From assembly GCF_003228315.1 (NCBI RefSeq), contig NZ_CP029693.1, positions 620,001 to 684,000 on the forward strand: DNA of 64,000 nucleotides. Reading direction: 5' to 3'. Positions 54,766 through 63,814 of the stretch are shown here, piece after piece. Under the pieces are notes generated by a model, which was not told where the DNA came from, made no database searches, and saw only the letters and a program-made list of their open reading frames with translations. Position 1 is the stretch's first letter; each line of letters opens with the position of its first letter. The position numbers and the translations under genes are program-made. This DNA comes from Pseudomonas putida. Its GTDB lineage: Bacteria > Pseudomonadota > Gammaproteobacteria > Pseudomonadales > Pseudomonadaceae.

Positions 54766-56497
54766 ATGCCGACTCCATACCGTTCAGGCTCCCGATTTCG
54801 CCGTTTTTTTGCCTACATCAATGCCCGTCCGCGGCAGACGGTGTTCGTTTTTTTTGCGGGGGTGTTTGCGGTGACGTTGGTGCTGGCGGCCCGCCAGTAT
54901 TTTCTGGGTTTCGAACGCCAGGTCGACCAGCGCGAGCACCGCTTGCAACTGCACGCGGTTGCCGTCGACATGACCATCGATAACGGCAAGAACCAGTTGC
55001 GGCTGTTGCGCAATGTCGCTGAACGCCTGCTGCAGGACGAGCAGGCCACGCAAGGTGATACGGATCTGGATTCTGCCCTGCAACAAGCGTTGCAAGCGCG
55101 GGGGGAGTCCGGTTTGGGGATTATCTGTGACGCCCAGCGATGCCCCGGTGCGTGCCATCGGCGATGAGCAACTGGCGGCGATTCCCGGTTTGTTCCGCGA
55201 CAGTCGAACCTTGCGTCAGGACCTGATTCTGTCCCGTACCCTGAGTCAGATGTTTCCCGCGCAATACCAGGCAAAACGCTACATCGAGCATGTTCTCTAT
55301 GTGTCGACCACCGGGGTGGTGGTGGCTTATCCGCGAATTCCCGATGAAAAGCTGCCGGCGGTGCTCAAGGCGTTTGCCGCCTCCAGGCTTATTCGGCCCC
55401 GTGCGCAGAGTACAAGCGGGGCCGATGTTGCCTTCATGATTATCCAGGCAAGGCAGGTTTTCCTCGGCGCCCGGTTGTTGCTCACTACATCGCTGATTTC
55501 CAATGGCGTGCCACGGGGCGCCATCCTCTTCGAGGTGTTGCAGCAAAGGCTGCAGGATTACCTGTATGCCGGGACACCGCCCGATGAATTGCATGTGCTG
55601 CTCGATCAGCGTGGATCGCTGATTGCCACCAATCAGGAAACCTTCAACGACCAGGAAGGCAACTGGCTCAATACTTTGCCCGAGACCGTCTCCGGGCTCT
55701 CCATGCCGGCCATGTTCCAGTCAGGCAAAGGCGTGCTTCGTGGTGGCGATGATCTGTATTTCTATCGGGTCCTGCACGATTCCGAACTGTTGCTGCTCAA
55801 CAAGGTGTCAATCAACGAGCTGCGCTGGTCGGTGATCGAACAGTTCAGCTCGATTTTCATCTTCGTCTGGTTATCGCTTGCCGCGTTATTGGTCGTGACG
55901 CTGTTCGTCGTCGATCATTTGCTGCTCAACCAGATGCGACTGAATGCCCGGCTCACCGAACTCGGGCTGGTCGATGCGCTGACGCAACTGGCCAACCGGC
56001 GGCGCCTGCAAGCGGATTTCAAAGGGTTGGTCAGGCGGCTTCAAGGCAAGCAACCCATTGCGTTGCTCATGATCGACATCGATCGATTCAAGTTCATCAA
56101 TGACAATTGGGGGCACACCACCGGCGATGAAGTGCTCAAGCATCTGGCGACCCTGTGCCGCGCATTGGTTCGGCCCCATGACCTGGTGGCGCGCTACGGT
56201 GGTGAAGAATTTTGCGTGATGCTGCCAGCGACGACACTGGACGATGCCAGCAGGATCGCCGAGAAGCTGCGCATCGGTATCGAACAGTCAGTGTGTCTGC
56301 CGGATCCGGTGATGATGCTGGCGTCGGCACCGTCAAGGGAGGTTCACTTGACGGTGTCGATCGGGGTGGCGGAGCTGGGGGCCGATCAGGTCACCGGGCT
56401 CGAAGCGCTGGTGGCCAAGGCTGACCGGCGCTTGTATGCGGCCAAGGAGAATGGCCGCAATCAAGTGGTCAGCGATGACCATTTGGTGTCGGATTAA
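54766..56497 (+). pseudogene. Membrane diguanylate cyclase, frameshifted
   Basis: The first 110 residues (membrane helix TVFVFFAGVFAVTLVLAA and start of a periplasmic sensor domain) read in one frame to 55167; the rest reads in the next frame from about 55105 to 56497. Skipping one base joins them, most likely in the six-G run at 55100-55105, giving about 577 residues. The second part completes the sensor domain, a second membrane helix (SSIFIFVWLSLAALLVV) and a GGDEF domain with GGEEF and an upstream RPHD inhibitory site, all intact. So the catalytic part is conserved but is not joined to its start. Either a recent loss, slippage-controlled expression or a sequencing error. Confidence 0.82.
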
Positions 56498-56517
56498 GCT
56501 GCGGGCTGAATGCGTTA

Positions 56518-57105
56518 TCACCCGGCTTGCGGATGCAACAGGATCGCCACCAGCGAATCGGCAATGTCCTGCAGGCGTTGCGCGTCCTGATACAGGCGTT
56601 CGATCACCACAATTCCCCGGGTCTGACTCACCACCAGTCGTGCCGCTGCGACGGGGTCCAGGGCCAGGCGCTGTTGTGCCTCTTCGCTGGTAAAGCGCTC
56701 GACGAGCAACGCCTCCAGACCATCGAGCAAATCGCGCAAGGCCAGGCGAATCGGTTCGCTGTTGGCGGCTTCGTCGATGGCGGTCTTGGTGGTCAGGCAC
56801 CCCCTTGGCGGGGTGCCCTGGGTCATGGAGCCAATGGTGTAGGCGAAAAACGCCTTGAGCGCGCGGTCCAGTTGCGGTTCGTCCAGCGCCTCGCGCGCGG
56901 CTGCCAGAAATCGTGCCTTGTAGCGGGCAAACACCTCGAGGAACAGCGCCTGCTTGTCTCCGTAGGCGTTGTACAGCGAACCGCGCAGCACCCCCGTAGC
57001 CTCTGCCAGCTGCGGCATCGAGGTTGCACCGAAGCCCTGTCGCCAGAACAGCTCCATGGCCAGATCCAGGGTCTGTTCTTCGTTGAATTGACGTACTCCT
57101 GCCAT
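56518..57105 (-). CDS. TetR family transcriptional repressor
   Basis: 195 residues from the ATG at 57105; the longer frame to 57447 runs through the promoter of the next gene and is rejected. N-terminal helix-turn-helix: QTLDLAMELFWRQGFGATSMPQLAEATGVLRGSLYNAYGDK. The C-terminal domain has the segment GCLTTKTAIDEAAN of a widespread TetR branch that controls drug or xenobiotic export. It is divergent from an MFS gene, with two matching palindromes between them (57142-57155 and 57178-57191), so it should repress the transporter and itself. Confidence 0.92.
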   Translation of the reverse strand: MAGVRQFNEEQTLDLAMELFWRQGFGATSMPQLAEATGVLRGSLYNAYGDKQALFLEVFARYKARFLAAAREALDEPQLDRALKAFFAYTIGSMTQGTPPRGCLTTKTAIDEAANSEPIRLALRDLLDGLEALLVERFTSEEAQQRLALDPVAAARLVVSQTRGIVVIERLYQDAQRLQDIADSLVAILLHPQAG

Positions 57106-57141
57106 GTCGATCGTCCTGCGTGAAGGTTGTGAGGGAGATCT

Positions 57142-57155
57142 TGACATGCCTGTCA
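57142..57155. promoter_or_regulatory. TetR operator, copy 1
   Basis: TGACATGCCTGTCA matches its own reverse complement at 12 of 14 bases and copy 2 at 13 of 14. It overlaps a -35-like TTGACA at 57141-57146. Centre-to-centre distance to copy 2 is 36 bases. Confidence 0.7.
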
Positions 57156-57177
57156 AACATGTCAACACTGCCAACCA

Positions 57178-57191
57178 TGACAGGCCTGTCA
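57178..57191. promoter_or_regulatory. TetR operator, copy 2
   Basis: TGACAGGCCTGTCA is a perfect 14-base palindrome, 51 bases before the MFS start codon and 73 bases from the TetR start. Confidence 0.75.
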
Positions 57192-57242
57192 AAGATGATT
57201 GATCTCCCTTGCACCTCCGTGGCGAACACCGAAGGAGTCCCC

Positions 57243-58430
57243 ATGCGCAGTACACAACCCCACCCGTTACATGCAGTCCTTGCCGGGCTCTGCGCCAGTC
57301 TGGTTGGCATAGGCCTGGCGCGTTTTGCCTATACACCGCTGGTGCCGGCGCTGATCGAAGCGCACTGGTTTGCCGCCAACCAAGTGATTTATCTGGGCGC
57401 GGCGAATCTGGTCGGCTATCTGGCCGGCGCCTTCTGCGGTCGCCCACTGGCTCGGATGTTCACTGCCAGACGCAGCCTGCGATGGATGATGCTGCTGGTC
57501 GCGCTGGCGTTCTTCGCTTGCGCGTTGCCGTTGTCGGTCCTGTGGTTTTTCATCTGGCGCTTTGTCTCGGGCCTGGCCGGGGGCGTGATCATGGTGCTCG
57601 CGGCTGGCACGGTGTTGCCGTACCTGCCGGGCGCGCGAAAGGGGCTGGCCAGCGGGGCGATTTTTCTCGGCCTGGGACTTGGGATCGCCGCTTCGGGCAC
57701 CGTGGTTCCGCTGTTGTTGGAGCTGGGACTGCGCGAAACCTGGATCGGCCTGGGTGTGATTGCGCTGCTGCTCACCGTGATCAGTTGGACGGGCTGGCCG
57801 CCAGCCGTTGCGCCCGCCGCAGCGCCCGTGTCCGGTAAAGCTGCCGCCGCGTCGGGGCTGGGGCTGGTTTATGTGCAATACGCCTTGATGGCCGTAGGCC
57901 TGGTACCAATGATGTTGTTCCTGGTCGATTACGTGGCCAGGGGGCTGGCGTGGGGCACGCATTCGGCCGCCAACCTTTGGGTGGTGTATGGCCTGGGGGC
58001 CATCGTGGGGCCGGTTGCCTACGGTGCATTGGCCGACCGAATCGGCCACGCGGCCACCAATCGGGCGGCACTGATCAGCCAGTTGCTCGCCGTCAGTGTG
58101 CTCGCACTGTCGAACCAGACGCTGTGGCTGGTGCCGGCCGTGTTCGTGATTGGCAGCTTTCCACCGGGCATCGTGCCCATCACCCTCGGACGGGTGCAGC
58201 AACTGGCCGCGGATCCGGTCGCCCAAGGCGCTGCCTGGAGCCGCGCCACCATCATCTTCGCCTTGTTCCAGGCGCTGGCCGGCTACGCCTATTCCTGGTT
58301 GTTCGCCAGCACCCATGGCAACCATGTGCTGCTGTTCTGCATCGGTGGGGCGGCGGTTGCGCTTGCCCTGTTGAGCGAGGCGTTGTGGGTGACGGTGCGG
58401 GCTTTCGGGCGTCGCGAGGCTTTGGGCTGA
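57243..58430 (+). CDS. YbfB/YjiJ-type MFS transporter
   Basis: 395 residues from the ATG at 57243 (GAAGGAG upstream); the frame extends upstream through the operators but has no site. Twelve membrane segments. The first helix reads LAGLCASLVGIGLARFAYTPLVPALI, the typical YbfB start, and motif A is replaced by CGRPLARMFTARRSLRWM. Likely an exporter controlled by the divergent TetR repressor. Substrate unknown. It ends 16 bases from the convergent SulP gene with no visible terminator between. Confidence 0.92.
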   Translation: MRSTQPHPLHAVLAGLCASLVGIGLARFAYTPLVPALIEAHWFAANQVIYLGAANLVGYLAGAFCGRPLARMFTARRSLRWMMLLVALAFFACALPLSVLWFFIWRFVSGLAGGVIMVLAAGTVLPYLPGARKGLASGAIFLGLGLGIAASGTVVPLLLELGLRETWIGLGVIALLLTVISWTGWPPAVAPAAAPVSGKAAAASGLGLVYVQYALMAVGLVPMMLFLVDYVARGLAWGTHSAANLWVVYGLGAIVGPVAYGALADRIGHAATNRAALISQLLAVSVLALSNQTLWLVPAVFVIGSFPPGIVPITLGRVQQLAADPVAQGAAWSRATIIFALFQALAGYAYSWLFASTHGNHVLLFCIGGAAVALALLSEALWVTVRAFGRREALG

Positions 58431-58446
58431 TGCTCCCGCTTCCCGA

Positions 58447-60231
58447 TCAGGCCCCCCAGGATTCCCCGTCCTGGCGGGCCACGGGGTTGGCCGTCAGGTA
58501 GCTGCCGACGGCGTCGTCGATGGTCGGGAAGAACGCCTTTTCACCGAGTTTCTCGTACAAACCAAAGCGCTTGAGCTTGTCCTTGACCGGGTCTTTCATC
58601 TCGGCCAGGCACAACTCGATCCCCGCCGCGTAAAGGGTGTCGTCCAGTTCGGCGAGCATGTCGGCCGAGGTCACGTCGACGCTGGTGATGGGTTCGGCGG
58701 CAATCACCAGCCAGCGTACCGGCGTTGGTGAGGCGGCCACGGCGTCGAGAATGCGGTCGTGGAACAGTTCGGCATTGGCGAAAAACAGCGAAGCATCCCA
58801 GCGAAACAGCACCAGGCCGGGAATCAGGCTGGCGTCGGTGTAGCGCTGGATGTCATGGAAACCCTTGACGCCCTTGGCCTGGCCCAGCACGGCGGAGTAG
58901 GGCCGCCAGCCATCCCAGAGAAATTCGATGACGGCGATCACGATGGCGATGCCGATGCCCTCGATGGCACCGAATACGGCCACGCCGATGGTGCAGACGA
59001 TCGACAGCCAGAATTCCCAACGCTGAATGCGATAGATGCGTCGCAGGTCGGCGACTTCGATCAGGCCAATGGCCGAGGCAATCACCACCGCCGCCAGCGC
59101 GCTGGTGGGCAGGTCTTCCAACAGATTCGGCGCCGCCATCAACAGCACGGCGACTGCCAGCGCGCCGACCACACCGGTCACCTGGGTTTTCGACCCGGCG
59201 GCCTCGGCCACCGGAGTGCGTGAAGAGCTGCTGCTGATGGGAAAGCCCTGGAAAAATCCAGCCGCCAGGTTGGCAAAACCCAGGCCGGCCATTTCCTGAT
59301 TGGGATCGACATAGGTGCGGGTCCGCGCCGCATACACCCGGGACAGCACGCTGGTGTCGGCGAACGAAACCAGGGCCACGGCGCAGCCGCCAATGATCAC
59401 GGGGACGATGTCTTCACGGGTGATCCACGGGATGGCGAACGCCGGCAAACCTTGTGGCAGTTGCCCAAGCACTGACACTCCGGCGCGCGCCGCAAGGTCC
59501 AGCATGCCGACGACAATGGTCGCGCCCGCCACGGCAATGAGGATGCTCGGGATGCGCTTGTTGCTCTTGAGTGAAAGGATCACCACCAGCGTGGCCGCGC
59601 CCACCAGAAAGGCAGTCCAGTTGGCCTTGGCATTGATGATCGCCATGGCGATGGCCCACAGGTTTCTCAAAGGGCCGGCGGAATCGATGGAAAAGCCGAA
59701 CAACTTCGGCAGCTGGCTGATCAATACCGTCAGCGCGATGCCGTTCATGTAGCCGTAGCGGATCGGTTTGGACAGCAATTCGGTGATGAAGCCCAGGCGT
59801 GCGATGCCCGCCAGAATGCACACGCCCCCCGAGACTATCGCCATCATGCTCGCCAGCGCCACGGCGCGAGCGGGGTCGCCACCCGACAGCGGCAGGATGA
59901 CGGCGAGGATAACGGCGGCCAGTGAGGAATCCGGCCCCAGCACGAGGATTCGGCTGGGGCCGAACAGTGCGTAGGCGATCAGGGGAACGATGGTCGCGTA
60001 CAGGCCATAGATGCCGGGTACACCGGACGCCACGGCGTAGGCGATGCCGACCGGCACCAGCATCGTGGTGAGTACCAGGCCGGCCAGGATATCGTTGCGC
60101 AACCAGGCGATCCGGTATTCGCGCAACATTCGAAGCCCGGGAAGCCAGCGGCTCCAGCCGGTGTCAGCGCTGCCTTTGTGTGCGATGCGACCCGGCTCCG
60201 GTACTGGCGGCGAAGAATCCGATTGGCTCAT
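58447..60231 (-). CDS. SulP family anion transporter with STAS domain
   Basis: 594 residues. About 10-14 membrane segments (AGLVLTTMLVPVGIAYAVASG; GFFQGFPISSSSSRTPV, the SulP signature) precede a cytoplasmic STAS domain (residues about 460-570) with ASLFFANAELFHDRILDAV and the switch region AAEPITSVDVTSADML. The conserved phosphorylatable residue is present as Ser/Thr in this loop. It moves sulfate, bicarbonate or dicarboxylates across the inner membrane; which one cannot be read off. Confidence 0.93.
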   Translation of the reverse strand: MSQSDSSPPVPEPGRIAHKGSADTGWSRWLPGLRMLREYRIAWLRNDILAGLVLTTMLVPVGIAYAVASGVPGIYGLYATIVPLIAYALFGPSRILVLGPDSSLAAVILAVILPLSGGDPARAVALASMMAIVSGGVCILAGIARLGFITELLSKPIRYGYMNGIALTVLISQLPKLFGFSIDSAGPLRNLWAIAMAIINAKANWTAFLVGAATLVVILSLKSNKRIPSILIAVAGATIVVGMLDLAARAGVSVLGQLPQGLPAFAIPWITREDIVPVIIGGCAVALVSFADTSVLSRVYAARTRTYVDPNQEMAGLGFANLAAGFFQGFPISSSSSRTPVAEAAGSKTQVTGVVGALAVAVLLMAAPNLLEDLPTSALAAVVIASAIGLIEVADLRRIYRIQRWEFWLSIVCTIGVAVFGAIEGIGIAIVIAVIEFLWDGWRPYSAVLGQAKGVKGFHDIQRYTDASLIPGLVLFRWDASLFFANAELFHDRILDAVAASPTPVRWLVIAAEPITSVDVTSADMLAELDDTLYAAGIELCLAEMKDPVKDKLKRFGLYEKLGEKAFFPTIDDAVGSYLTANPVARQDGESWGA

Positions 60232-60386
60232 GGCGCTGTGGTCCTTTACCTGACTAGGCGAACAACTAGACGTTAGCTCAATCGCACAACTTGCAAGTCA
60301 CTTCAGGGTCAATTTCAAAGACAACTTCAAGCGTTAGAACCGAAAGCGCTTTGGTTGTCTTGAAAATGCAACAAATATGTCATTTG

Positions 60387-60407
60387 GAAACATTTCTGAA
60401 ATATTTC
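60387..60407. promoter_or_regulatory. Two phased palindromes upstream of the ParA gene
   Basis: GAAACATTTC (60387-60396) and GAAATATTTC (60398-60407) are tandem GAAA-N2-TTTC palindromes with an 11-base period, 44 bases before the ATG. They sit in an AT-rich stretch unlike its surroundings. Candidate operator; binder unknown. Confidence 0.4.
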
Positions 60408-60450
60408 ATTCTTATGATTGGGAGAGGTTCTTACTAAGGTTGTCGGTCTC

Positions 60451-61224
60451 ATGCGTCGAGCGGTTTTCAATCAAAAAGGAGGCGTTGGCAAGTCAAGCAT
60501 CGCCTGCAATCTCGCGGCGGTCAGTGCCGCGGAGGGCTACAGGACGTTGCTGGTGGATCTCGATCCGCAGGCCAACTCGACTCACTATCTGACAGGACTT
60601 ACAGGCGATGACATTCCCGTGGGGATCGCCGATTTCTTCAAGCAGACCCTGTCCAGCGGCCCGGCCAGCAAGAAGAATCGCGTGGCCATCACCGATACCC
60701 GTTACAACAACCTGCATCTGGTCACCGCCAGCCGCGAACTGGCGGACCTGCAGGCCAAGCTCGAATCGAAGTTCAAGATCAACAAGCTGCGCAAGCTGCT
60801 GATCGAACTGTCCGAGGATTACGAGCGCATTTACATCGATACGCCGCCGTCGCTGAACTTCTACACCTACAGTGCGTTGATCGCCGCCGACCGGGTGCTG
60901 ATTCCGTTCGACTGCGACAGCTTCTCCCGGCAGGCGCTATACAACGTCATCGCGCAGGTGAGCGAATTGCGCGCTGACCACAACGAGTCGTTGATCGTGG
61001 AAGGGGTGGTGGTCAACCAGTTCGAGGCACGCGCCAGTTTTCACAAGACGCTGATCGACGAACTGGTGGCCGAAGGTTTGCCGGTGCTGCCCGACTATCT
61101 GAGCAGCACGGTGAAGATGCGTGAATCCCACGAAGCCTCGGTGCCGATGATTCATCTGGCACCACGACACAAGCTTTCCCTGGAGTTCGGAAAACTGTTT
61201 TCGGCTTTGGAACAAGCCAGCTAA
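60451..61224 (+). CDS. Orphan ParA-family ATPase
   Basis: 257 residues from ATG 60451, which starts directly with [20 protein letters not shown], the deviant Walker A with its signature Lys before the GG (Lys at residue 10); the longer frame lacks a usable site. Walker A' [11 protein letters not shown] and the ParA segment [15 protein letters not shown] follow. Such ATPases bind DNA non-specifically and position cargo such as chromosomes, plasmids or protein clusters. No parB gene or parS-like site is seen within the window, so its cargo is unknown. A REP doublet follows. Confidence 0.93.
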   Translation: MRRAVFNQKGGVGKSSIACNLAAVSAAEGYRTLLVDLDPQANSTHYLTGLTGDDIPVGIADFFKQTLSSGPASKKNRVAITDTRYNNLHLVTASRELADLQAKLESKFKINKLRKLLIELSEDYERIYIDTPPSLNFYTYSALIAADRVLIPFDCDSFSRQALYNVIAQVSELRADHNESLIVEGVVVNQFEARASFHKTLIDELVAEGLPVLPDYLSSTVKMRESHEASVPMIHLAPRHKLSLEFGKLFSALEQAS

Positions 61225-61236
61225 TCCCCGGACCTC

Positions 61237-61339
61237 CTGTAGGAGCGAGCCTGCTCGCGATGGTCGTCAACGATGACGCGGGAAACCTGACACCCCGCGG
61301 TGTTCTTGGGTTCATCGCGAGCATGCTCGCTCCTACAGG
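61237..61339. repeat. REP doublet (BIME), subtype A, plus orientation
   Basis: Inverted REP cores at 61237-61262 and 61315-61339 (second with GCATGCTCG), between convergent ParA and SDR genes. Confidence 0.95.
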
Positions 61340-61356
61340 GGCGCGCGGGTGGTTGT

Positions 61357-62145
61357 TTATTGGCTGGAACGCACGGCCCCGCCATCGATCAGCAGGTTTT
61401 GCCCGGTGATGTAGCTGGCGTGGCTGCTGCACACGAAGGCGCAGAGTGCACCGAATTCCTCGGGCGTGCCGAAACGCTTGGCAGGAATTTCACGGCGGCA
61501 TTCGTCGAGGAATTCCTCACCGGTCAGCCCCATCTCCTCGGCAGCGCCGAGCAGGTTGTCGCGCAACCTGTCGGTGTCGAATGAACCCGGTTGCAGGTTG
61601 TTGATCGTGACATTGCGACTGGCAATGCTGTCCTGGCGGGCAAGCCCCGCGACGAAGCCTGTCAGGCCACTGCGCGCACCGTTGGACAAACCCAGGCTTT
61701 CGATCGGCGACTTCACCGCACTGGAGGTGATGTTGATGATCCGACCGAATCCGCGTTCCGCCATGCCGTCCACCGTGGCCTTGATCAGTTCGATCGGCGT
61801 GAGCATGTTGGCATCCAGCGCCTTGAGCCAGACATCGCGGTCCCAGTTGCGGAAGTCGCCGGCAGGCGGGCCACCGGCGTTGTTGATCAGGATGTCGAAA
61901 TGCTCGTGGGCGTTCAGGGCGGCTGTCCGACCTTCGGGCGTGGATATGTCTCCAGCGACGGCGATGACCGTCACTTCGGGATTAAGCGCACGAAGCTGAT
62001 CGGCGGTTTCATTCAAAATCCGTTCGCCCCGTGCGGTGATCACCACGTTCACACCTTCGCGCACCAGCGCCTGCGCACAGGCCTTACCCAACCCCTTGCT
62101 GGCGGCACACACCAGCGCCCAGCGTCCTGCAATTCCAAGATTCAT
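61357..62145 (-). CDS. SDR-family protein with non-canonical active site
   Basis: 262 residues from ATG 62145 (MNLGIAGRWALVCAASKGLG). The cofactor loop is CAASKGLG instead of TGxxxGIG, and where Tyr-x-x-x-Lys is expected the sequence is SLGLSNGARSGLTG, so Tyr appears to be Ser and Lys is Arg. The NNAG motif (LINNAGGPPAG), ITSSAVKSP and the C-terminal GQNLLIDGG are normal. Close relatives with SNGAR exist in the family, so this may be a stable subgroup with another chemistry, or a dehydrogenase that uses a different base. It lies 30 bases after the ABC transporter gene in the same direction, so they may share a transcript. Confidence 0.85.
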   Translation of the reverse strand: MNLGIAGRWALVCAASKGLGKACAQALVREGVNVVITARGERILNETADQLRALNPEVTVIAVAGDISTPEGRTAALNAHEHFDILINNAGGPPAGDFRNWDRDVWLKALDANMLTPIELIKATVDGMAERGFGRIINITSSAVKSPIESLGLSNGARSGLTGFVAGLARQDSIASRNVTINNLQPGSFDTDRLRDNLLGAAEEMGLTGEEFLDECRREIPAKRFGTPEEFGALCAFVCSSHASYITGQNLLIDGGAVRSSQ

Positions 62146-62175
62146 GCGTGATTCCCTGAAAAAGAAGCTCAATGA

Positions 62176-63750
62176 TCAGTGGTGGCTGATGACAGCCGCC
62201 GGCTCAGGCCTTTGCAACGTTTCAGCCAGGTCCGGCGAGCGGCTGCCAATGCCCATGAAGCGTCGCACACGTTCGCCTTCGGCACTGCAGCGGATGGTGT
62301 CAGGTGCGGCGTCCAGTTGCACATTACCGTTTTCCATGAACACCACCCGGTCTGAAATCGACATGGCGAAGTCCATTTCGTGGGTCACGATCAGCATGGT
62401 CATGCCTTCTTTGGCCAGGTCGCGGATCACGTTGAGCACGTCGTTGACCAGTTCCGGGTCGAGGGCCGAGGTGGGTTCGTCGAACAGCATGATCTGCGGT
62501 TCCATCGCCAGGGCCCGGGCGATCGCCACGCGCTGTTGTTGACCACCGGAGAGCTGCTGCGGGTACTTGTGGGCATGGGCCAGCAGGCCGACCTTGTCCA
62601 GCAGCGCATAGGCACGATGCTCGCTCAATTCACCCGGCTGGCCATGGTAACGAGGCGCCAGGGTGATGTTGTCGAGAATGGTGCGGTGGGGGAACAGGTT
62701 GAAGTTCTGAAACACCATGCCGATGTGCCGCACGCCCTTGCGCAGACGCGAGCTGTTGGGCTTGTCCGAGGCTTCGATGAATGTCTCGCCGAACAGCGAA
62801 ATCTCGCCGGTATCGATGGTTTCCAGGCCGTTGACCGTGCGGATCAGCGAGGTCTTGCCCGAACCGGAAGGCCCGATTATCGAGACCACCTGACCGTATT
62901 CGACATTCAGGTCGATACCCAGCAGCACTTTGTGGGTGCCATAGCTTTTCTGGATGTTCTTGAGTTGCAGGATCGGCGTCGAATTGTTGCCGGCGGCCTT
63001 TGGCGCGGTATCGGGCAAGGCTTCGGCGCTGGCCTTTAGTTTGGCCACGGCGGCCGCGTCGAGGGCGTGCGGCTTGCGGAAGTTAAGGTCCAGGTGGCGT
63101 TCCAGGCGCTGCAGGAAATAACCGAATACCGTGACGATCAACACGTAGTAGACGCCGACGGCGGCCAGTGTTTCCAGGACCAGGAAGTTGGTGGCGTAGA
63201 GGCGTTGGCCGACGGTGAGGATTTCGGTCAGGGAGATGACCGAGACCAGCGAGGTCAGCTTGACCACGGTGATGTATTCATTGATCAGCGTGGGCAACGA
63301 AATACGAAAGGCCTGGGGGATCACGATCAGGCGTTGCATGCCGAACAGGCCGACACCCAGGGCGCGCCCGGCTTCCCTTTGACCCTTGGCCACGGAGATC
63401 AGCCCGCCACGATGGATTTCCGCCATGTACGCCGCTTCAGTAACCACCAACGCCAGCAGGCCGGAATAGAAGGGGTCGGACAGAATCGAGCCGCTGCCGG
63501 GAAACAGTTGCGGCAGGTTGTAGACGAAGACCACCAGCACCAGCAACGGGATGCTGCGGAAGAACCAGATATAGACCGACGCCGGAATGCGCAGCAACGG
63601 TGATTGCGAAAGCTTGGCGGTGGCCAGGAGAAAGCCCAGCAACATGCCGATGAACCAGGCCAGGGCGCTGAGTTGGATCACCGTGACGCAGGCATGCCAG
63701 AAGTCGGGAAGGGAAAACAGGGAGAGGAAATACGACCAATCGAATTGCAT
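62176..63750 (-). CDS. Amino-acid ABC transporter, permease fused to ATPase
   Basis: 524 residues. The N-terminal 220 are a HisM/GlnP-type permease with five membrane segments and the EAA loop (EIHRGGLISVAKGQREAGRALGVG). The C-terminal 260 (from about residue 265) are a GlnQ-type ATPase with Walker A IGPSGSGKTSLIR, Q-loop MVFQNFNLFPH, signature LSGGQQQRVAIARALA, Walker B IMLFDEPTSALDP and the H-loop His in VTHEMDFA. Fusion of the two polypeptides is unusual for this family, which normally has separate genes. It should import a polar amino acid delivered by the binding protein encoded just upstream (63815 onward). Confidence 0.95.
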   Translation of the reverse strand: MQFDWSYFLSLFSLPDFWHACVTVIQLSALAWFIGMLLGFLLATAKLSQSPLLRIPASVYIWFFRSIPLLVLVVFVYNLPQLFPGSGSILSDPFYSGLLALVVTEAAYMAEIHRGGLISVAKGQREAGRALGVGLFGMQRLIVIPQAFRISLPTLINEYITVVKLTSLVSVISLTEILTVGQRLYATNFLVLETLAAVGVYYVLIVTVFGYFLQRLERHLDLNFRKPHALDAAAVAKLKASAEALPDTAPKAAGNNSTPILQLKNIQKSYGTHKVLLGIDLNVEYGQVVSIIGPSGSGKTSLIRTVNGLETIDTGEISLFGETFIEASDKPNSSRLRKGVRHIGMVFQNFNLFPHRTILDNITLAPRYHGQPGELSEHRAYALLDKVGLLAHAHKYPQQLSGGQQQRVAIARALAMEPQIMLFDEPTSALDPELVNDVLNVIRDLAKEGMTMLIVTHEMDFAMSISDRVVFMENGNVQLDAAPDTIRCSAEGERVRRFMGIGSRSPDLAETLQRPEPAAVISHH

Positions 63751-63814
63751 AGGGCACCTCGATCTGCCGCCCCGGTGAAGGGGTGGCAGATAACCAGACT
63801 AAAAGGACAGATAC

